Source: Aureibaculum luteum
Lineage (GTDB): Bacteria > Bacteroidota > Bacteroidia > Flavobacteriales > Flavobacteriaceae
Assembly (NCBI RefSeq): GCF_003449015.1
Contig: NZ_QRGD01000004.1
Location: 186,001 to 250,000 of the forward strand
Length of the DNA stretch: 64,000 bases
Direction of reading: 5' to 3'
In this document: piece after piece, positions 17,361 to 26,332 of the stretch
How the letters are laid out: each line of letters begins with the position of its first letter
Numbering within the stretch: the stretch's first letter is position 1
The notes under the pieces: model-generated
Databases searched by the model: none
Seen by the model: only the letters and a program-made list of their open reading frames with translations
Told to the model about the DNA's origin: nothing
Position numbers and translations under genes: made by a program

Positions 17361-18194
17361 TTAATTTTGATTTCTGTTATTTAATTCCATTATTATATTA
17401 CTCCAATCCTCAGCTACGATAATCATAGCTTTTTCTGATAAATGAATACCATCGTACCTATACTCTTTACTTATATACTTATCGGTATCAGGACCGATAA
17501 ATACATTTGGAATTTCAGTTGCAATTGCCATTTGAGCTTTTCTTATTTCATTACCTATCGGTGTTTTAGCGGTGGGACTATATGAAGTTATAGATAATAT
17601 CATGGGTACATCTTTTACGAAGCTGTTTATTCTATTTATTAACTCATTTAACCTTAGCTTATAATCCATCAAAGAAGTTTCTATCAAATTATCTTCTTCT
17701 CCTTGTTGCCATAAAATATAATTTGGTGAAATATTATTAGCTTTAAGTTGATTTAACGTATTTATTAGTTTTTTATGATATTTACCTTCAACATTCCAAT
17801 CAGAGACCGTTGAACTTCCCTCAGCTATGTTTACTAATAAGATATGATCAAATACTTTGTTTCGTATTAAATTTGCAGAACAAGGGATCCAAACACTACC
17901 TTTATTACCTGAAGCTCCCCTTATAGGATCTTTTGCTAAAGAAACACTATTATTATTAAAAGAATAGACATTTTTATTTGATGTAAAAACCTTAGCTCCA
18001 TAATTAGCGGCATTTGATTGCCCTAAAATTAAAACAACCAAACCTTTTTTATTGTTTTTAAATTTATTAATTATTTCCGCTGTGTACTCAACTACTCTTT
18101 TTTTTTCTTGTTTTTTAACAAGAAAAAATATGATCAAGAAAAAAAATATTGACGCAATAATTACAACAACCAATATGTTACTCATTTTTCTCAA
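17361..18194 (-). CDS. Membrane-anchored SGNH esterase (sialate O-acetylesterase-like)
   Basis: A 277-residue protein with an N-terminal membrane anchor (about residues 5-26, very hydrophobic). It continues with the SGNH block I motif LILGQSNAANYG, with Ser as nucleophile, then RGASGNKGSVW, ILWQQGEEDN and the C-terminal DGIHLSEKA containing the Asp-His pair. This is the sialate O-acetylesterase-like (DUF303) type of hydrolase, acting on O-acetyl groups of sugars outside the cytoplasm. The start codon overlaps the end of the hexapeptide O-acetyltransferase gene by 17 bp. The pair may write and remove O-acetyl groups on the same glycan; this is inference. Confidence 0.8.
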   Translation of the reverse strand: MRKMSNILVVVIIASIFFFLIIFFLVKKQEKKRVVEYTAEIINKFKNNKKGLVVLILGQSNAANYGAKVFTSNKNVYSFNNNSVSLAKDPIRGASGNKGSVWIPCSANLIRNKVFDHILLVNIAEGSSTVSDWNVEGKYHKKLINTLNQLKANNISPNYILWQQGEEDNLIETSLMDYKLRLNELINRINSFVKDVPMILSITSYSPTAKTPIGNEIRKAQMAIATEIPNVFIGPDTDKYISKEYRYDGIHLSEKAMIIVAEDWSNIIMELNNRNQN

Positions 18195-18870
18195 TATTCT
18201 TTAAGAATTCTTCTAGATTTAAAAAGTTTTTATAATTTCGTTCTAACCATTCCTCTTCTTTATCCCACCATTTTGTTTTTTGAATTTGGTCTATAAAACG
18301 TTCTTCAATTCTAAATTTAATATGCTTTGCAGGAACCCCTCCAACAACTTCATAGGGTTTAACATCTTTAGTAACAACAGATCCTGCAGCTACAATAGCT
18401 CCATTCCCAATAGTAACGCCACTCATAATTATGCAATCATTTCCTATCCAAACGTCATTTTTCAATATAATTTCATCATACTCTTTAAAAAGATCTTTAT
18501 CAGAGAATGTTTTGAAACCTTTATTATTAGCATAAAATGCGGGGTGTGTAGAAACTAAGTTAGTTGGATGCTTACCTAAACCAAATTGAACATTGGATGC
18601 AATAGAACAGAATTTTCCAATAACTGTATGTCCAACATGCGTTTTTGCATTTACATAACTATGATCGTCAATTGTTGAATTACTAAGTGATACATCATTG
18701 CTTAGAAGTACGTTTTTACCAATTTTAGAATTATTAATAATTACGTATAACCCCAATCTAAGGTTTCTATTTTTATATTTTTTTAATTGCTTATACCTTT
18801 TATAATAAGCATAAATTAATTTAGGCTGTAGAAGTATTAAAATATTCTTCTTATTTATTCCAAATGCCAT
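18178..18870 (-). CDS. Left-handed beta-helix O-acetyltransferase
   Basis: A 230-residue hexapeptide-repeat acetyltransferase. Hexapeptide-like periodicity runs from about residue 50 (NSKIGKNVLLSND) to 175, with the catalytic-type GKHPTNLVSTHP, then NDVWIGNDCIIMSGVTIG and GSVVTKDVKPYEVVGG, as in CatB/WbbJ-type acyltransferases using acetyl-CoA. It probably O- or N-acetylates a sugar of the repeat unit. The start overlaps the wzx end by 20 bp, and the end overlaps the SGNH esterase by 17 bp. The C-terminal 40 residues are charged and Trp-rich (KWWDKEEEWLERN). Confidence 0.82.
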   Translation of the reverse strand: MAFGINKKNILILLQPKLIYAYYKRYKQLKKYKNRNLRLGLYVIINNSKIGKNVLLSNDVSLSNSTIDDHSYVNAKTHVGHTVIGKFCSIASNVQFGLGKHPTNLVSTHPAFYANNKGFKTFSDKDLFKEYDEIILKNDVWIGNDCIIMSGVTIGNGAIVAAGSVVTKDVKPYEVVGGVPAKHIKFRIEERFIDQIQKTKWWDKEEEWLERNYKNFLNLEEFLKNIEKNE

Positions 18871-20227
18871 ATGCCTTATTGTTAATTAATTTTTTATACT
18901 GTATCGGTGCAATAAACGGTGAGTAAAAATTAGCAATAATTGAAGCTACGACCACACTTTCAATACCCCAATGTAAATATTTTATTAAAAAGATGGCTAC
19001 CGGTATAAATATAAGTGAACCTATTAACAACGAATACATTTGAATAGATAATTTCCCAACTCCATTAATAAACATATTGAAAATTCCTCCAAAAGTAAAT
19101 AGTAAAAAATATATTAAAAGGGCTACTTTTAATCTTGTAGTAATTATAATGCCTTCCATTTCTTTTTTACTCAACCAAAATTCAAAAAATTTATCCGATA
19201 TTAGAAATAAAAATATACCCATTACAAATAAACCCAACCAGACATATAGTAAGTTTTTTGTAGATCTTTTTATCCAATCGATATCTTTAGTTACCCATGC
19301 ATCAGTATAAGCAACCCAAAATGGTGCGACGATAATAGTAAAAATCATTGTTATCACCGAAAATAATTTATAAGCTATTTGAAAAGGTGTTACTTCCGCC
19401 GGTCCATAAAACTGTGTAATAATAAAATTTGATGACTGAAACATTACTAATGCTGACATCTGAATTAAAAAAAATTTAAATCCAAGATTTAAAAGGTCTT
19501 TGGCGTATTTAAATTTAACGAATTTTATAGAAGGTGCCATTTTTTTATAATCATTTTGATAAAAATAAATAGTTGCAACAATAATTACAGTGACAGGAAC
19601 AGCACTTAAAACCCAACCTAAATAAATTAATGATCCTTCCGTAGTTCTAGTTAAAACATAGATAATAATTAGCATGATAACATTTCCAATTGGTCCCAAG
19701 GCATAAGCAATTGCGGGTCTTTGGTCTGCAGCTAATACTGTTTTAATTAGGCTTAAGACAAACGAAAGAAAGAAAAAGCTAAATATAATAAAAGTCAGGG
19801 AAGTTAATTCCTCAGCTAATATCTCATCAGTATTTAAAATATAGTTCCAATCAATGAAAAAATTCCCTATTAAAAAAAGAACTGCCACCACCCCAATTAC
19901 AATACTCAAAATAGCATAAGTAGTACTTATATATATTCTTGCAAGTACATAATCTTTATTCGCAAGAGCTTCTGCTAACTTATTCTTTAAACCACTACCC
20001 AAACCGATTTCAAAAAAAGCAAACCAACCCAGAAATGAGGTTAAGGTAAGCCATATTCCGTAAGTAGTTTTATCTAAATATTGTAATGTAATTCTTATCA
20101 TTAAAAAACCAACAATTATACTAAGGCCCTTAATAGCAAATGAAGCTACAATATTTTTTTTTGCTTTTACAGACCTTTCATGTCCTTTAAAAAAAGAACT
20201 CACATAACCCAAATATTTATTAAACAT
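18851..20227 (-). CDS. wzx: Wzx-type lipid-linked glycan flippase
   Basis: A 458-residue polytopic membrane protein with about 12 hydrophobic segments and few motifs, of the polysaccharide transporter (MOP/PST) superfamily. The first segment, VASFAIKGLSIIVGFLMIR, is followed by TTYGIWLTLTSFLGWF and IGLGSGLKNKLAEALA, which is the typical conserved cytoplasmic loop of Wzx. It should carry undecaprenyl-linked repeat units across the inner membrane. It overlaps wzy by 8 bp upstream and the acetyltransferase by 20 bp downstream. This single wzx/wzy pair indicates a Wzy-dependent pathway. Confidence 0.85.
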   Translation of the reverse strand: MFNKYLGYVSSFFKGHERSVKAKKNIVASFAIKGLSIIVGFLMIRITLQYLDKTTYGIWLTLTSFLGWFAFFEIGLGSGLKNKLAEALANKDYVLARIYISTTYAILSIVIGVVAVLFLIGNFFIDWNYILNTDEILAEELTSLTFIIFSFFFLSFVLSLIKTVLAADQRPAIAYALGPIGNVIMLIIIYVLTRTTEGSLIYLGWVLSAVPVTVIIVATIYFYQNDYKKMAPSIKFVKFKYAKDLLNLGFKFFLIQMSALVMFQSSNFIITQFYGPAEVTPFQIAYKLFSVITMIFTIIVAPFWVAYTDAWVTKDIDWIKRSTKNLLYVWLGLFVMGIFLFLISDKFFEFWLSKKEMEGIIITTRLKVALLIYFLLFTFGGIFNMFINGVGKLSIQMYSLLIGSLIFIPVAIFLIKYLHWGIESVVVASIIANFYSPFIAPIQYKKLINNKAYGIWNK

Positions 20228-21524
20228 GCTTTTTTACTTTTTTTAACATCAAATTTGATTTTTTTTGTTCTACAAAATATTTATCGGCAAGTACTGCAAA
20301 TAGTAGCCCTAATTCAAGTAAAGAAAATGTTACTAAAGTAAGATTGGCAACAGCAAAACCTAAAATCGCAATAAAGGGTGCCCAATGTGCAGTATTTTTT
20401 GCATTTCGATACATTTTCCTTAGAAAAAAAAATAAAAAACTCAAAAAAAGAATTCCTCCTACGAAACCATACATATAAAATAATGATAAATATCCAACAT
20501 GTAATTGAGAAGATTTCCTGGCCAACGCATTTCGTAATTCGTAATCTTGTCTTCCCGTACCTCCCATTCCATATTTGATATCTCCCTTGCCAAAGACTGC
20601 ATTTTTCCAGTATAGTTTATTAAATACCTGAATGGCTAATAATCTAGTACCCGCAGATTTTTCGCTAACTTTACTTTTTCCTTTTTCTAAAACTCTTTCG
20701 TTTACTATACCCTCTGCATTAACACCTATTGCATTTAAGGTAAAATAGGATATTATTAAAATAAAGGGTATGACAAATAAATACTTCAAAAATTCATTAA
20801 ATTTATCATGATGTGTAATTAAAACTACAATAAAAACCATCAATGTGTTTACCATTATCCATCTAGATTTTGTAAGCAAGGAATAAACAACTCCCAATAA
20901 AATCCATAATAAAACTCTTTTACTATGCTTCCTTTTATTTAAATCTTCAACAACCAATAAAAAAATAGGAACAAAACCCAAACCATTTGTAAGGGATCCT
21001 ACCCAAGAATAGATTGAATGTAAACGCTCAACATTACTAGTCCCAGAGGTATTTTCATCAACCATGTCTTCTCTCAAAAAGAAATTTGCACTATACGCTT
21101 GTTGAATTAGTATAGTAATTACAGCTAGAATTATGATTTTTTTACTTATTTTGAAAAGATATTCGAAATATTTCTTATTTATGGAAAGATTTTCAATAAT
21201 AAATAACAGATTAAAAGCACCTATTAATGCATTTTTATAAAGGTATGCTATTTTAAACTCCCTATTTAATTGGTAAAAAGCTGAATGATATACATATAAA
21301 ATAAACAGCAAATAGAATAATAAATAAGTGGGGAATTTAATCGGGTTAGATTTATTTCCATAAATCAAAATTAAAAAGACTCCAATGTAAGTTAAGACCG
21401 TAAGCGTTGAATTAAAGTCCATCTTTACAATTCCCAATGAGACATATGCAAGAAAGGGAGAGAACATCAAAATTAAAATGATGAACCTGTTGAACTTATT
21501 TGGTATGGTATAGTAACGGCTCAA
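20220..21524 (-). CDS. wzy: O-antigen/capsule polymerase (Wzy-like)
   Basis: A 434-residue membrane protein with 10-12 predicted segments and a large periplasmic loop (about residues 255-340) containing ERVLEKGKSKVSEKSAGTR and YGMGGTGRQDYELRN. Its sequence is not conserved beyond the O-antigen ligase/polymerase (Wzy_C-like) layout, as expected for Wzy. It joins repeat units in the periplasm. It directly follows the SAF-domain dehydrogenase gene without a gap and overlaps wzx by 8 bp. A ligase (WaaL) role is possible, but the position inside the locus favours polymerase. Confidence 0.8.
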   Translation of the reverse strand: MSRYYTIPNKFNRFIILILMFSPFLAYVSLGIVKMDFNSTLTVLTYIGVFLILIYGNKSNPIKFPTYLLFYLLFILYVYHSAFYQLNREFKIAYLYKNALIGAFNLLFIIENLSINKKYFEYLFKISKKIIILAVITILIQQAYSANFFLREDMVDENTSGTSNVERLHSIYSWVGSLTNGLGFVPIFLLVVEDLNKRKHSKRVLLWILLGVVYSLLTKSRWIMVNTLMVFIVVLITHHDKFNEFLKYLFVIPFILIISYFTLNAIGVNAEGIVNERVLEKGKSKVSEKSAGTRLLAIQVFNKLYWKNAVFGKGDIKYGMGGTGRQDYELRNALARKSSQLHVGYLSLFYMYGFVGGILFLSFLFFFLRKMYRNAKNTAHWAPFIAILGFAVANLTLVTFSLLELGLLFAVLADKYFVEQKKSNLMLKKVKKHV

Positions 21525-22817
21525 TTATTTCTTATTAAATATTTCTTCTTGTTCGTTCCATAACTCGTCACATAACCTATTTAAAGGTAATTCTACATCA
21601 CCAAATGTCAATGCCTGATCTTTAGGAATATCATTTAGAACATGGCAACCTTCAGCCAATCCCATCGGTAATAAATTTTCTTTTCTTGAAACATCAGAAT
21701 TTTCACAAACTCCATACGTTTTATAGCCTCCAATTTCATCGACTTTATCTCCTTTCTTTAAATCGGTTTTGGCAATTGTAATAACATCAACAACTGGTCC
21801 GCCTATAGCCGCAACTATCGTATCATTAAAATCTACCATTCTAGCAATTGAAATTGGTATTTCGAAAAACAACAAATGATAAGGAATGTAAAAACTATAT
21901 AATGGTCCTTTACCTAATTTTCCATAGTCCAAATATTTAATAGACAAAGGGTCATCTGAAGTAGCATAAACGAATACACCTGGGCCCGGTTTTGCTCCAA
22001 CAATAAAATCAACAACACCACCAAGTTCCTCAAGTTTTTTTACATCATAAATATCAGTAAGATTATCAATATGATCCTTAGATTCATACCCCAGCATGCC
22101 TCGTTTAGCAACCTTCATTCCAGTTGCATTTGCAATACAAGCTTGTTCACAGGAAACTTTAGTACCATCAGCAAAATTGGTTGCCATAACTGGAGACATC
22201 CCCCAACTTTCCGCAAATGCCTTTTGTGTACTTGGTGTTCTGTACTCATCGAGCATGCCCTTTATATTACCACAAACCAAAGGTTTAAATCCCATTTGCT
22301 TAACAAAACGAAATAAATTTAAGGTAACACCTGGTTGATCACCTTCTGCAACACTATATTTAACACCTGCTTTATCCGCTTTATATTTTAAAATAGGGCC
22401 CAATGTAGCATCTAGTTCTGCGTTAAAGGATAAAATATCTTTCCCATTTTTAATACAATCTAAAGTCAACTTCGCAGAAAACTCAATAGATCCTGTCATA
22501 TCTACTATTATATCAATATCCTTTGACTTAATTAATAAATTCAGATTTTGAGTAATAATTGCAGTGTCAGATTCGATTGCCTTTTTGAATTCTTCTGAGG
22601 TTTCAACAATCTCATAATCAATAATTCCTGATACTTTATAAGCATTAATAGGTCTTTCAACACTTCTATTAAAAGTAGCAATAACTTTCATACCTGCCGT
22701 ATGTCTTGTTATCTGATTAATTAATCCTTTGGCCATTTCTCCTGCTCCTACAATTCCTACTTTTATTGGATTATTGGCTAATTCTCGTTCGTTTAATTTG
22801 TTATCTACAATTATCAT
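21525..22817 (-). CDS. SAF-domain NAD(P)-dependent dehydrogenase of CDP-sugar cluster
   Basis: A 430-residue protein with an N-terminal Rossmann domain of the homoserine-dehydrogenase type (VGIVGAGEMAKGLINQ, residues 19-34; later IIVDMTGSIEF and VAEGDQPG) and a C-terminal SAF-like domain (IAKTDLKKGDKVDEIGGY, ENLLPMGLAEG). This family, often annotated as flagellar-biosynthesis or homoserine-dehydrogenase-like, recurs next to rfbF, rfbG and an rfbC-like gene in surface glycan loci. It probably acts on the CDP-4-keto-sugar or on a branched-chain or small polyol precursor; the reaction is not certain. It lies 12 bp downstream of the rfbC-like gene. The usual RfbH dehydratase is absent. Confidence 0.7.
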   Translation of the reverse strand: MIIVDNKLNERELANNPIKVGIVGAGEMAKGLINQITRHTAGMKVIATFNRSVERPINAYKVSGIIDYEIVETSEEFKKAIESDTAIITQNLNLLIKSKDIDIIVDMTGSIEFSAKLTLDCIKNGKDILSFNAELDATLGPILKYKADKAGVKYSVAEGDQPGVTLNLFRFVKQMGFKPLVCGNIKGMLDEYRTPSTQKAFAESWGMSPVMATNFADGTKVSCEQACIANATGMKVAKRGMLGYESKDHIDNLTDIYDVKKLEELGGVVDFIVGAKPGPGVFVYATSDDPLSIKYLDYGKLGKGPLYSFYIPYHLLFFEIPISIARMVDFNDTIVAAIGGPVVDVITIAKTDLKKGDKVDEIGGYKTYGVCENSDVSRKENLLPMGLAEGCHVLNDIPKDQALTFGDVELPLNRLCDELWNEQEEIFNKK

Positions 22818-22829
22818 TTATAACTTATT

Positions 22830-23366
22830 TTAAAAAGGACTTTTATAATTTTCTAACGCAATTAACTGCTGATCTTTATCAGAGACTATTGGATTTATGT
22901 TTGGCCAATCTATACCACAACTATCCCACTTTATGCCTCCTTCACTTTCTCCATTATACATTGTTGTGGTTCTATTTAAAAATAGTGCACCATCTCCAAT
23001 AACATAAAAGCCATGTGCCATGCCCCTAGGTATATATAATAGATTTCCGAGATTGGAATCTAATATAATACTAAAGTGTTTTTTATATGTAGGAGAGTTT
23101 TTTCGTAAATCAACTACCACATCAAATATTTTTCCCGTTAAACATGTAACACATTTTACATGGTCGTAGGGTGGCTCCTGAAAATGAAGGCCTCTTATCA
23201 CATTTTTACCTGAAGTAGAATAATATTCTTCTGGGAAATTTGTTTCGAGATTAAGATTTTTAAAAGTATCCTCATGAAAGGTTTTAACTAGTTTACCCCG
23301 GCTATCTTTAAAAACCTTTGGCACTAACTCAAAACATCCTGGTATGGTAGTTATAATTTTTTCCAA
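22830..23366 (-). CDS. RfbC-like 4-keto-6-deoxy-sugar 3,5-epimerase
   Basis: A 178-residue cupin of the dTDP-4-dehydrorhamnose 3,5-epimerase family. Hallmarks are RGLHFQEPP (catalytic His), VVVDLRKNSPTY, YIPRGMAHGF and the later Tyr in MYNGESEGG. The normal partner is dTDP-4-keto-6-deoxyglucose. Here it follows CDP-glucose 4,6-dehydratase by 1 bp and no rmlA/B/D genes are visible, so the substrate is more likely CDP-4-keto-6-deoxyglucose. It is 12 bp upstream of the SAF dehydrogenase gene. The family is certain; the substrate is inferred from context. Confidence 0.85.
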   Translation of the reverse strand: MEKIITTIPGCFELVPKVFKDSRGKLVKTFHEDTFKNLNLETNFPEEYYSTSGKNVIRGLHFQEPPYDHVKCVTCLTGKIFDVVVDLRKNSPTYKKHFSIILDSNLGNLLYIPRGMAHGFYVIGDGALFLNRTTTMYNGESEGGIKWDSCGIDWPNINPIVSDKDQQLIALENYKSPF

Positions 23367-23367
23367 C

Positions 23368-24465
23368 TTAAAATTTCAAAGATTTAGAATATTCTGTTAT
23401 TTGCTTTTCAGTAATATTTACTATTTGATCTTGGTTTTCAAAGGTATTTTTATACCATTCCGCTGTGTTTTTTACAGTAGTTTTAAAATTCCAGACCGGT
23501 TGCCAATTTAGTAAGTGGTAGGCTTTGTCAATACTTAAATTTAATAAAAATGCCTCATGTCGAGCATCTTCCTTTTTATATGTCCAAGATCCCCTACCCC
23601 AATTCTCTAAAATTTCTTTTACCAATACTTCTACTGTTTTATTAGAAGCCGATAATGGTCCAAAATTAAATCCAGAGCAATAGGTATCTAAATCTTTATC
23701 ATCAAGATTTAATAATCTATTACCTAATACTAAATAGCCTCCTAGAGATTCTAACACATGTTGCCAAGGTCTCGTAGCTAATGGATTTCTAACAAATATC
23801 TCTTCATTTTTTTGCAATGAACGCATACAGTCTGGTACAATTCTATCATCAGCCCAATCGCCACCGCCAATAACATTTCCTGCTCTAGCTGAAGCAACTT
23901 TTACACCATGATTATTATAATCATTTATATTAAAAAAAGATCTTCTCCATGAAGAAACTACCAACTCAGCAGCCCCTTTACTCATAGAGTATGGATCATA
24001 ACCGCCCATAGGGTCATTTTCTCTGTAACCATGGATCCATTCTTTATTTTCATAGCATTTATCAGAAGTAATAACAACAATGTTTGTTGATAATCCTAAT
24101 TGTCTAACTGCTTCTAAAACATTTGCTGTACCATTAATATTTGTTTCTAACGTTTCAATAGGGTTGTCATATGATTCACGAACCAAGGACTGAGCAGCCA
24201 AATGAAAGATTATATCAGGTTTAATTTCCTTAATACATTTTTTTAGTGACTCTAAGTCTCTAACATCATTTCTATTATGGTTACTATGTTTATTTAATTG
24301 TAACTGGTTAAAAAGCGATGGAGTTGTTGGAGGCTCTAATGCATATCCAAAAACTTCAGCATTCAACAACAATAGCCATTGAGACAACCAACTGCCTTTA
24401 AAGCCAGTATTACCAGTGACCAATACCTTTTTTCCTCTGTAAGTATTTTGAAAATCTAAATTCAT
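23368..24465 (-). CDS. rfbG: CDP-glucose 4,6-dehydratase
   Basis: A 365-residue SDR. It contains VLVTGNTGFKGSWLSQW near the N-terminus, FHLAAQSLVRESYDNP, the YxxxK active site in YDPYSMSKGAAEL and RPWQHVLESLGGYL. This matches RfbG across the family length. It makes CDP-4-dehydro-6-deoxy-D-glucose from CDP-glucose supplied by RfbF. The gap to rfbF is 3 bp, and to the rfbC-like gene 1 bp. This CDP branch is separate from the UDP-FucNAc branch, so the glycan should contain at least two deoxysugars. Confidence 0.92.
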   Translation of the reverse strand: MNLDFQNTYRGKKVLVTGNTGFKGSWLSQWLLLLNAEVFGYALEPPTTPSLFNQLQLNKHSNHNRNDVRDLESLKKCIKEIKPDIIFHLAAQSLVRESYDNPIETLETNINGTANVLEAVRQLGLSTNIVVITSDKCYENKEWIHGYRENDPMGGYDPYSMSKGAAELVVSSWRRSFFNINDYNNHGVKVASARAGNVIGGGDWADDRIVPDCMRSLQKNEEIFVRNPLATRPWQHVLESLGGYLVLGNRLLNLDDKDLDTYCSGFNFGPLSASNKTVEVLVKEILENWGRGSWTYKKEDARHEAFLLNLSIDKAYHLLNWQPVWNFKTTVKNTAEWYKNTFENQDQIVNITEKQITEYSKSLKF

Positions 24466-24468
24466 ATG

Positions 24469-25251
24469 TTACCAATTTTTCCAAGCTGGAGAACCTTCAT
24501 TCCAAATTTCTTCTAAAACAGTTTTATCTCTTAAAGAATCCATGCTCTGCCAATAACCTTCATGTTTAAAAGCAGATAAGTGACTTTCTTTAGCTAATTT
24601 TTCCATGGGTTCTCTTTCCCAAACAGTTGCATCCCCCTCAATATAATCAAAAATTTGCGGTTCTAAAACAAAAAAACCACCATTTATCCATGCTGTTTCA
24701 CGAGTTCCTCCTTTTGGCTTTTCTCTAAAATTATCGATTTTATTATTATCTTGCTCTAAATTAAAAGCTCCATATCTTCCTGGTTGTTGCACGGCAGTCA
24801 GTGTTGCTAAACTGTTTTGTTCATTATGAAATTTTAATAAATCATTAAAATTAACATCACTAACACCATCACCATAAGTTAAAAAGAAGGGCTCATTACC
24901 TATATACTCCTTTACCCTTTTAATTCGACCACCAGTCATTGTATTTTCACCTGTATCTATCAAAGTAACCTTCCAAGGTTCTATACTATTATTAATTATT
25001 TTAGTTTCATTATTTTTCAAATCAAAAATAACATCAGAAGAATGTAAATAATAACTTGAGAAGAATTCTTTTATCATATGCCCCTTATAACCACAACATA
25101 TTATAAAATCATTATGTCCATAAGAAGCATACATTTTCATAATATGCCACAATATGGGTTTACCTCCAATTTCTACTAAAGGTTTGGGTCTGATTCCAGT
25201 CTCTTCACTCAATCGTGTCCCGAAACCACCGGCTAAAATTACTGTTTTCAT
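24469..25251 (-). CDS. rfbF: Glucose-1-phosphate cytidylyltransferase
   Basis: A 260-residue nucleotidyltransferase with the signature LAGGFGTRLSEETGIRPKP, then the GGKPILWHIMKMYASYG block and the catalytic-type YGDGVSDVN. The length and motifs match RfbF, which joins CTP and glucose-1-phosphate to give CDP-glucose. It is followed directly by rfbG (3 bp gap). It lies 25 bp from the upstream GT4 gene. It supplies the CDP-sugar branch of the locus. Confidence 0.92.
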   Translation of the reverse strand: MKTVILAGGFGTRLSEETGIRPKPLVEIGGKPILWHIMKMYASYGHNDFIICCGYKGHMIKEFFSSYYLHSSDVIFDLKNNETKIINNSIEPWKVTLIDTGENTMTGGRIKRVKEYIGNEPFFLTYGDGVSDVNFNDLLKFHNEQNSLATLTAVQQPGRYGAFNLEQDNNKIDNFREKPKGGTRETAWINGGFFVLEPQIFDYIEGDATVWEREPMEKLAKESHLSAFKHEGYWQSMDSLRDKTVLEEIWNEGSPAWKNW

Positions 25252-25276
25252 TTTTCTTTTTTTTAATTTTTAATTT

Positions 25277-26332
25277 TTAATTTGTGCAAAAATCTAATAT
25301 TTTTTCTGAAATAATTCCTATTTCATATTTTTTTGAATCTAATTTTGCTTTTTCAGCTATACTATTTCTTAATGTTGCATTTTCCATTAAAAAAGCTATT
25401 TTTTCAGCTAAAAGATGGACATTCCCTTCGGGTACTAAATATCCATTTTCGCCATCGTCAATAATGTCACTTGGCCCAACTTTGCAATCAAAACTAACAA
25501 CAGGCAATCCTGCTGACATAGCTTCGAGTAAGGCATTTGGAAACCCTTCTGAAATTGATGGCAAAACAAAAATAGATGATTTATTTAGCCATTTATCAAT
25601 ATTTTTTTCCACTCCTGGTAATAGTACCTGACCTTTAATATTTAAATCATTAATTTGTTCTTCTAATTTTTTTCTTAAATTACCTTCTCCTAAAATTACA
25701 AATTTCCAATCTTTATTATTTATCAATCTACAGGCCTCCAACAGAAAAAATTGTCCTTTTGCTGGTATTAATCTACCTACATTAAGTATTATTTTTTCTT
25801 TTTTTTGATGGTCATCTTTTATAATTCGAACAGGATTAGGTATTATTCTTATGTTTTTCACTCCAGTTTCCTTTTGAATTATATCTTTAGCAATTTGGGT
25901 CATAGTAATAACGCCTGCTGCTTTTTTATACAATAATTTCCTTAAAATTCTTTCAAATTTATTTCTTTTCCTAAAAGGACTCATGGCATCTCTGATAAAA
26001 ATCTTAATCCCTAAACCTGAAGTGGCCAATAACGTTAATATATTGGTGGTACTTAATATACTAATAACAAAATCAGGATTTGATTGTCTTATAGCATTCC
26101 GTAATTTTAAAAAAGTTTTAATACCTGTTATACATCTTGAAATTCTATTTTTACTTGAATATCCTAATGCTTCTATTTTTACATTTTTAGAAATTGAATA
26201 AAATGGTTCTCCTGACCGAAGTAATATGATTCTTACTTCATGATTACACGATGACCAATAATTAGCCAATTCTGTAATGTATCTTTGACCGCCACCATGA
26301 TCTAATAAGGGAGTTACTAAAATAATTTTCAT
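25277..26332 (-). CDS. GT4 glycosyltransferase, paralogue 1 of three
   Basis: A 351-residue GT-B glycosyltransferase. It starts MKIILVTPLLDHGGGQRYI with the acceptor-side glycine loop. The donor half shows ILNVGRLIPAKGQ, VILGEGNLRKKLE and SEGFPNALLEAMSAGLPVVS. It is a close paralogue of the genes at 28843 and 32120, all three sharing KIxLVTPLLD, SILSSTN and FVILGEG blocks. Expansion of one GT4 type inside one locus suggests variation of the branch or linkage sugar. The ATG overlaps the stop of the upstream gene at 26332 by 1 bp. Confidence 0.87.
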   Translation of the reverse strand: MKIILVTPLLDHGGGQRYITELANYWSSCNHEVRIILLRSGEPFYSISKNVKIEALGYSSKNRISRCITGIKTFLKLRNAIRQSNPDFVISILSTTNILTLLATSGLGIKIFIRDAMSPFRKRNKFERILRKLLYKKAAGVITMTQIAKDIIQKETGVKNIRIIPNPVRIIKDDHQKKEKIILNVGRLIPAKGQFFLLEACRLINNKDWKFVILGEGNLRKKLEEQINDLNIKGQVLLPGVEKNIDKWLNKSSIFVLPSISEGFPNALLEAMSAGLPVVSFDCKVGPSDIIDDGENGYLVPEGNVHLLAEKIAFLMENATLRNSIAEKAKLDSKKYEIGIISEKILDFCTN

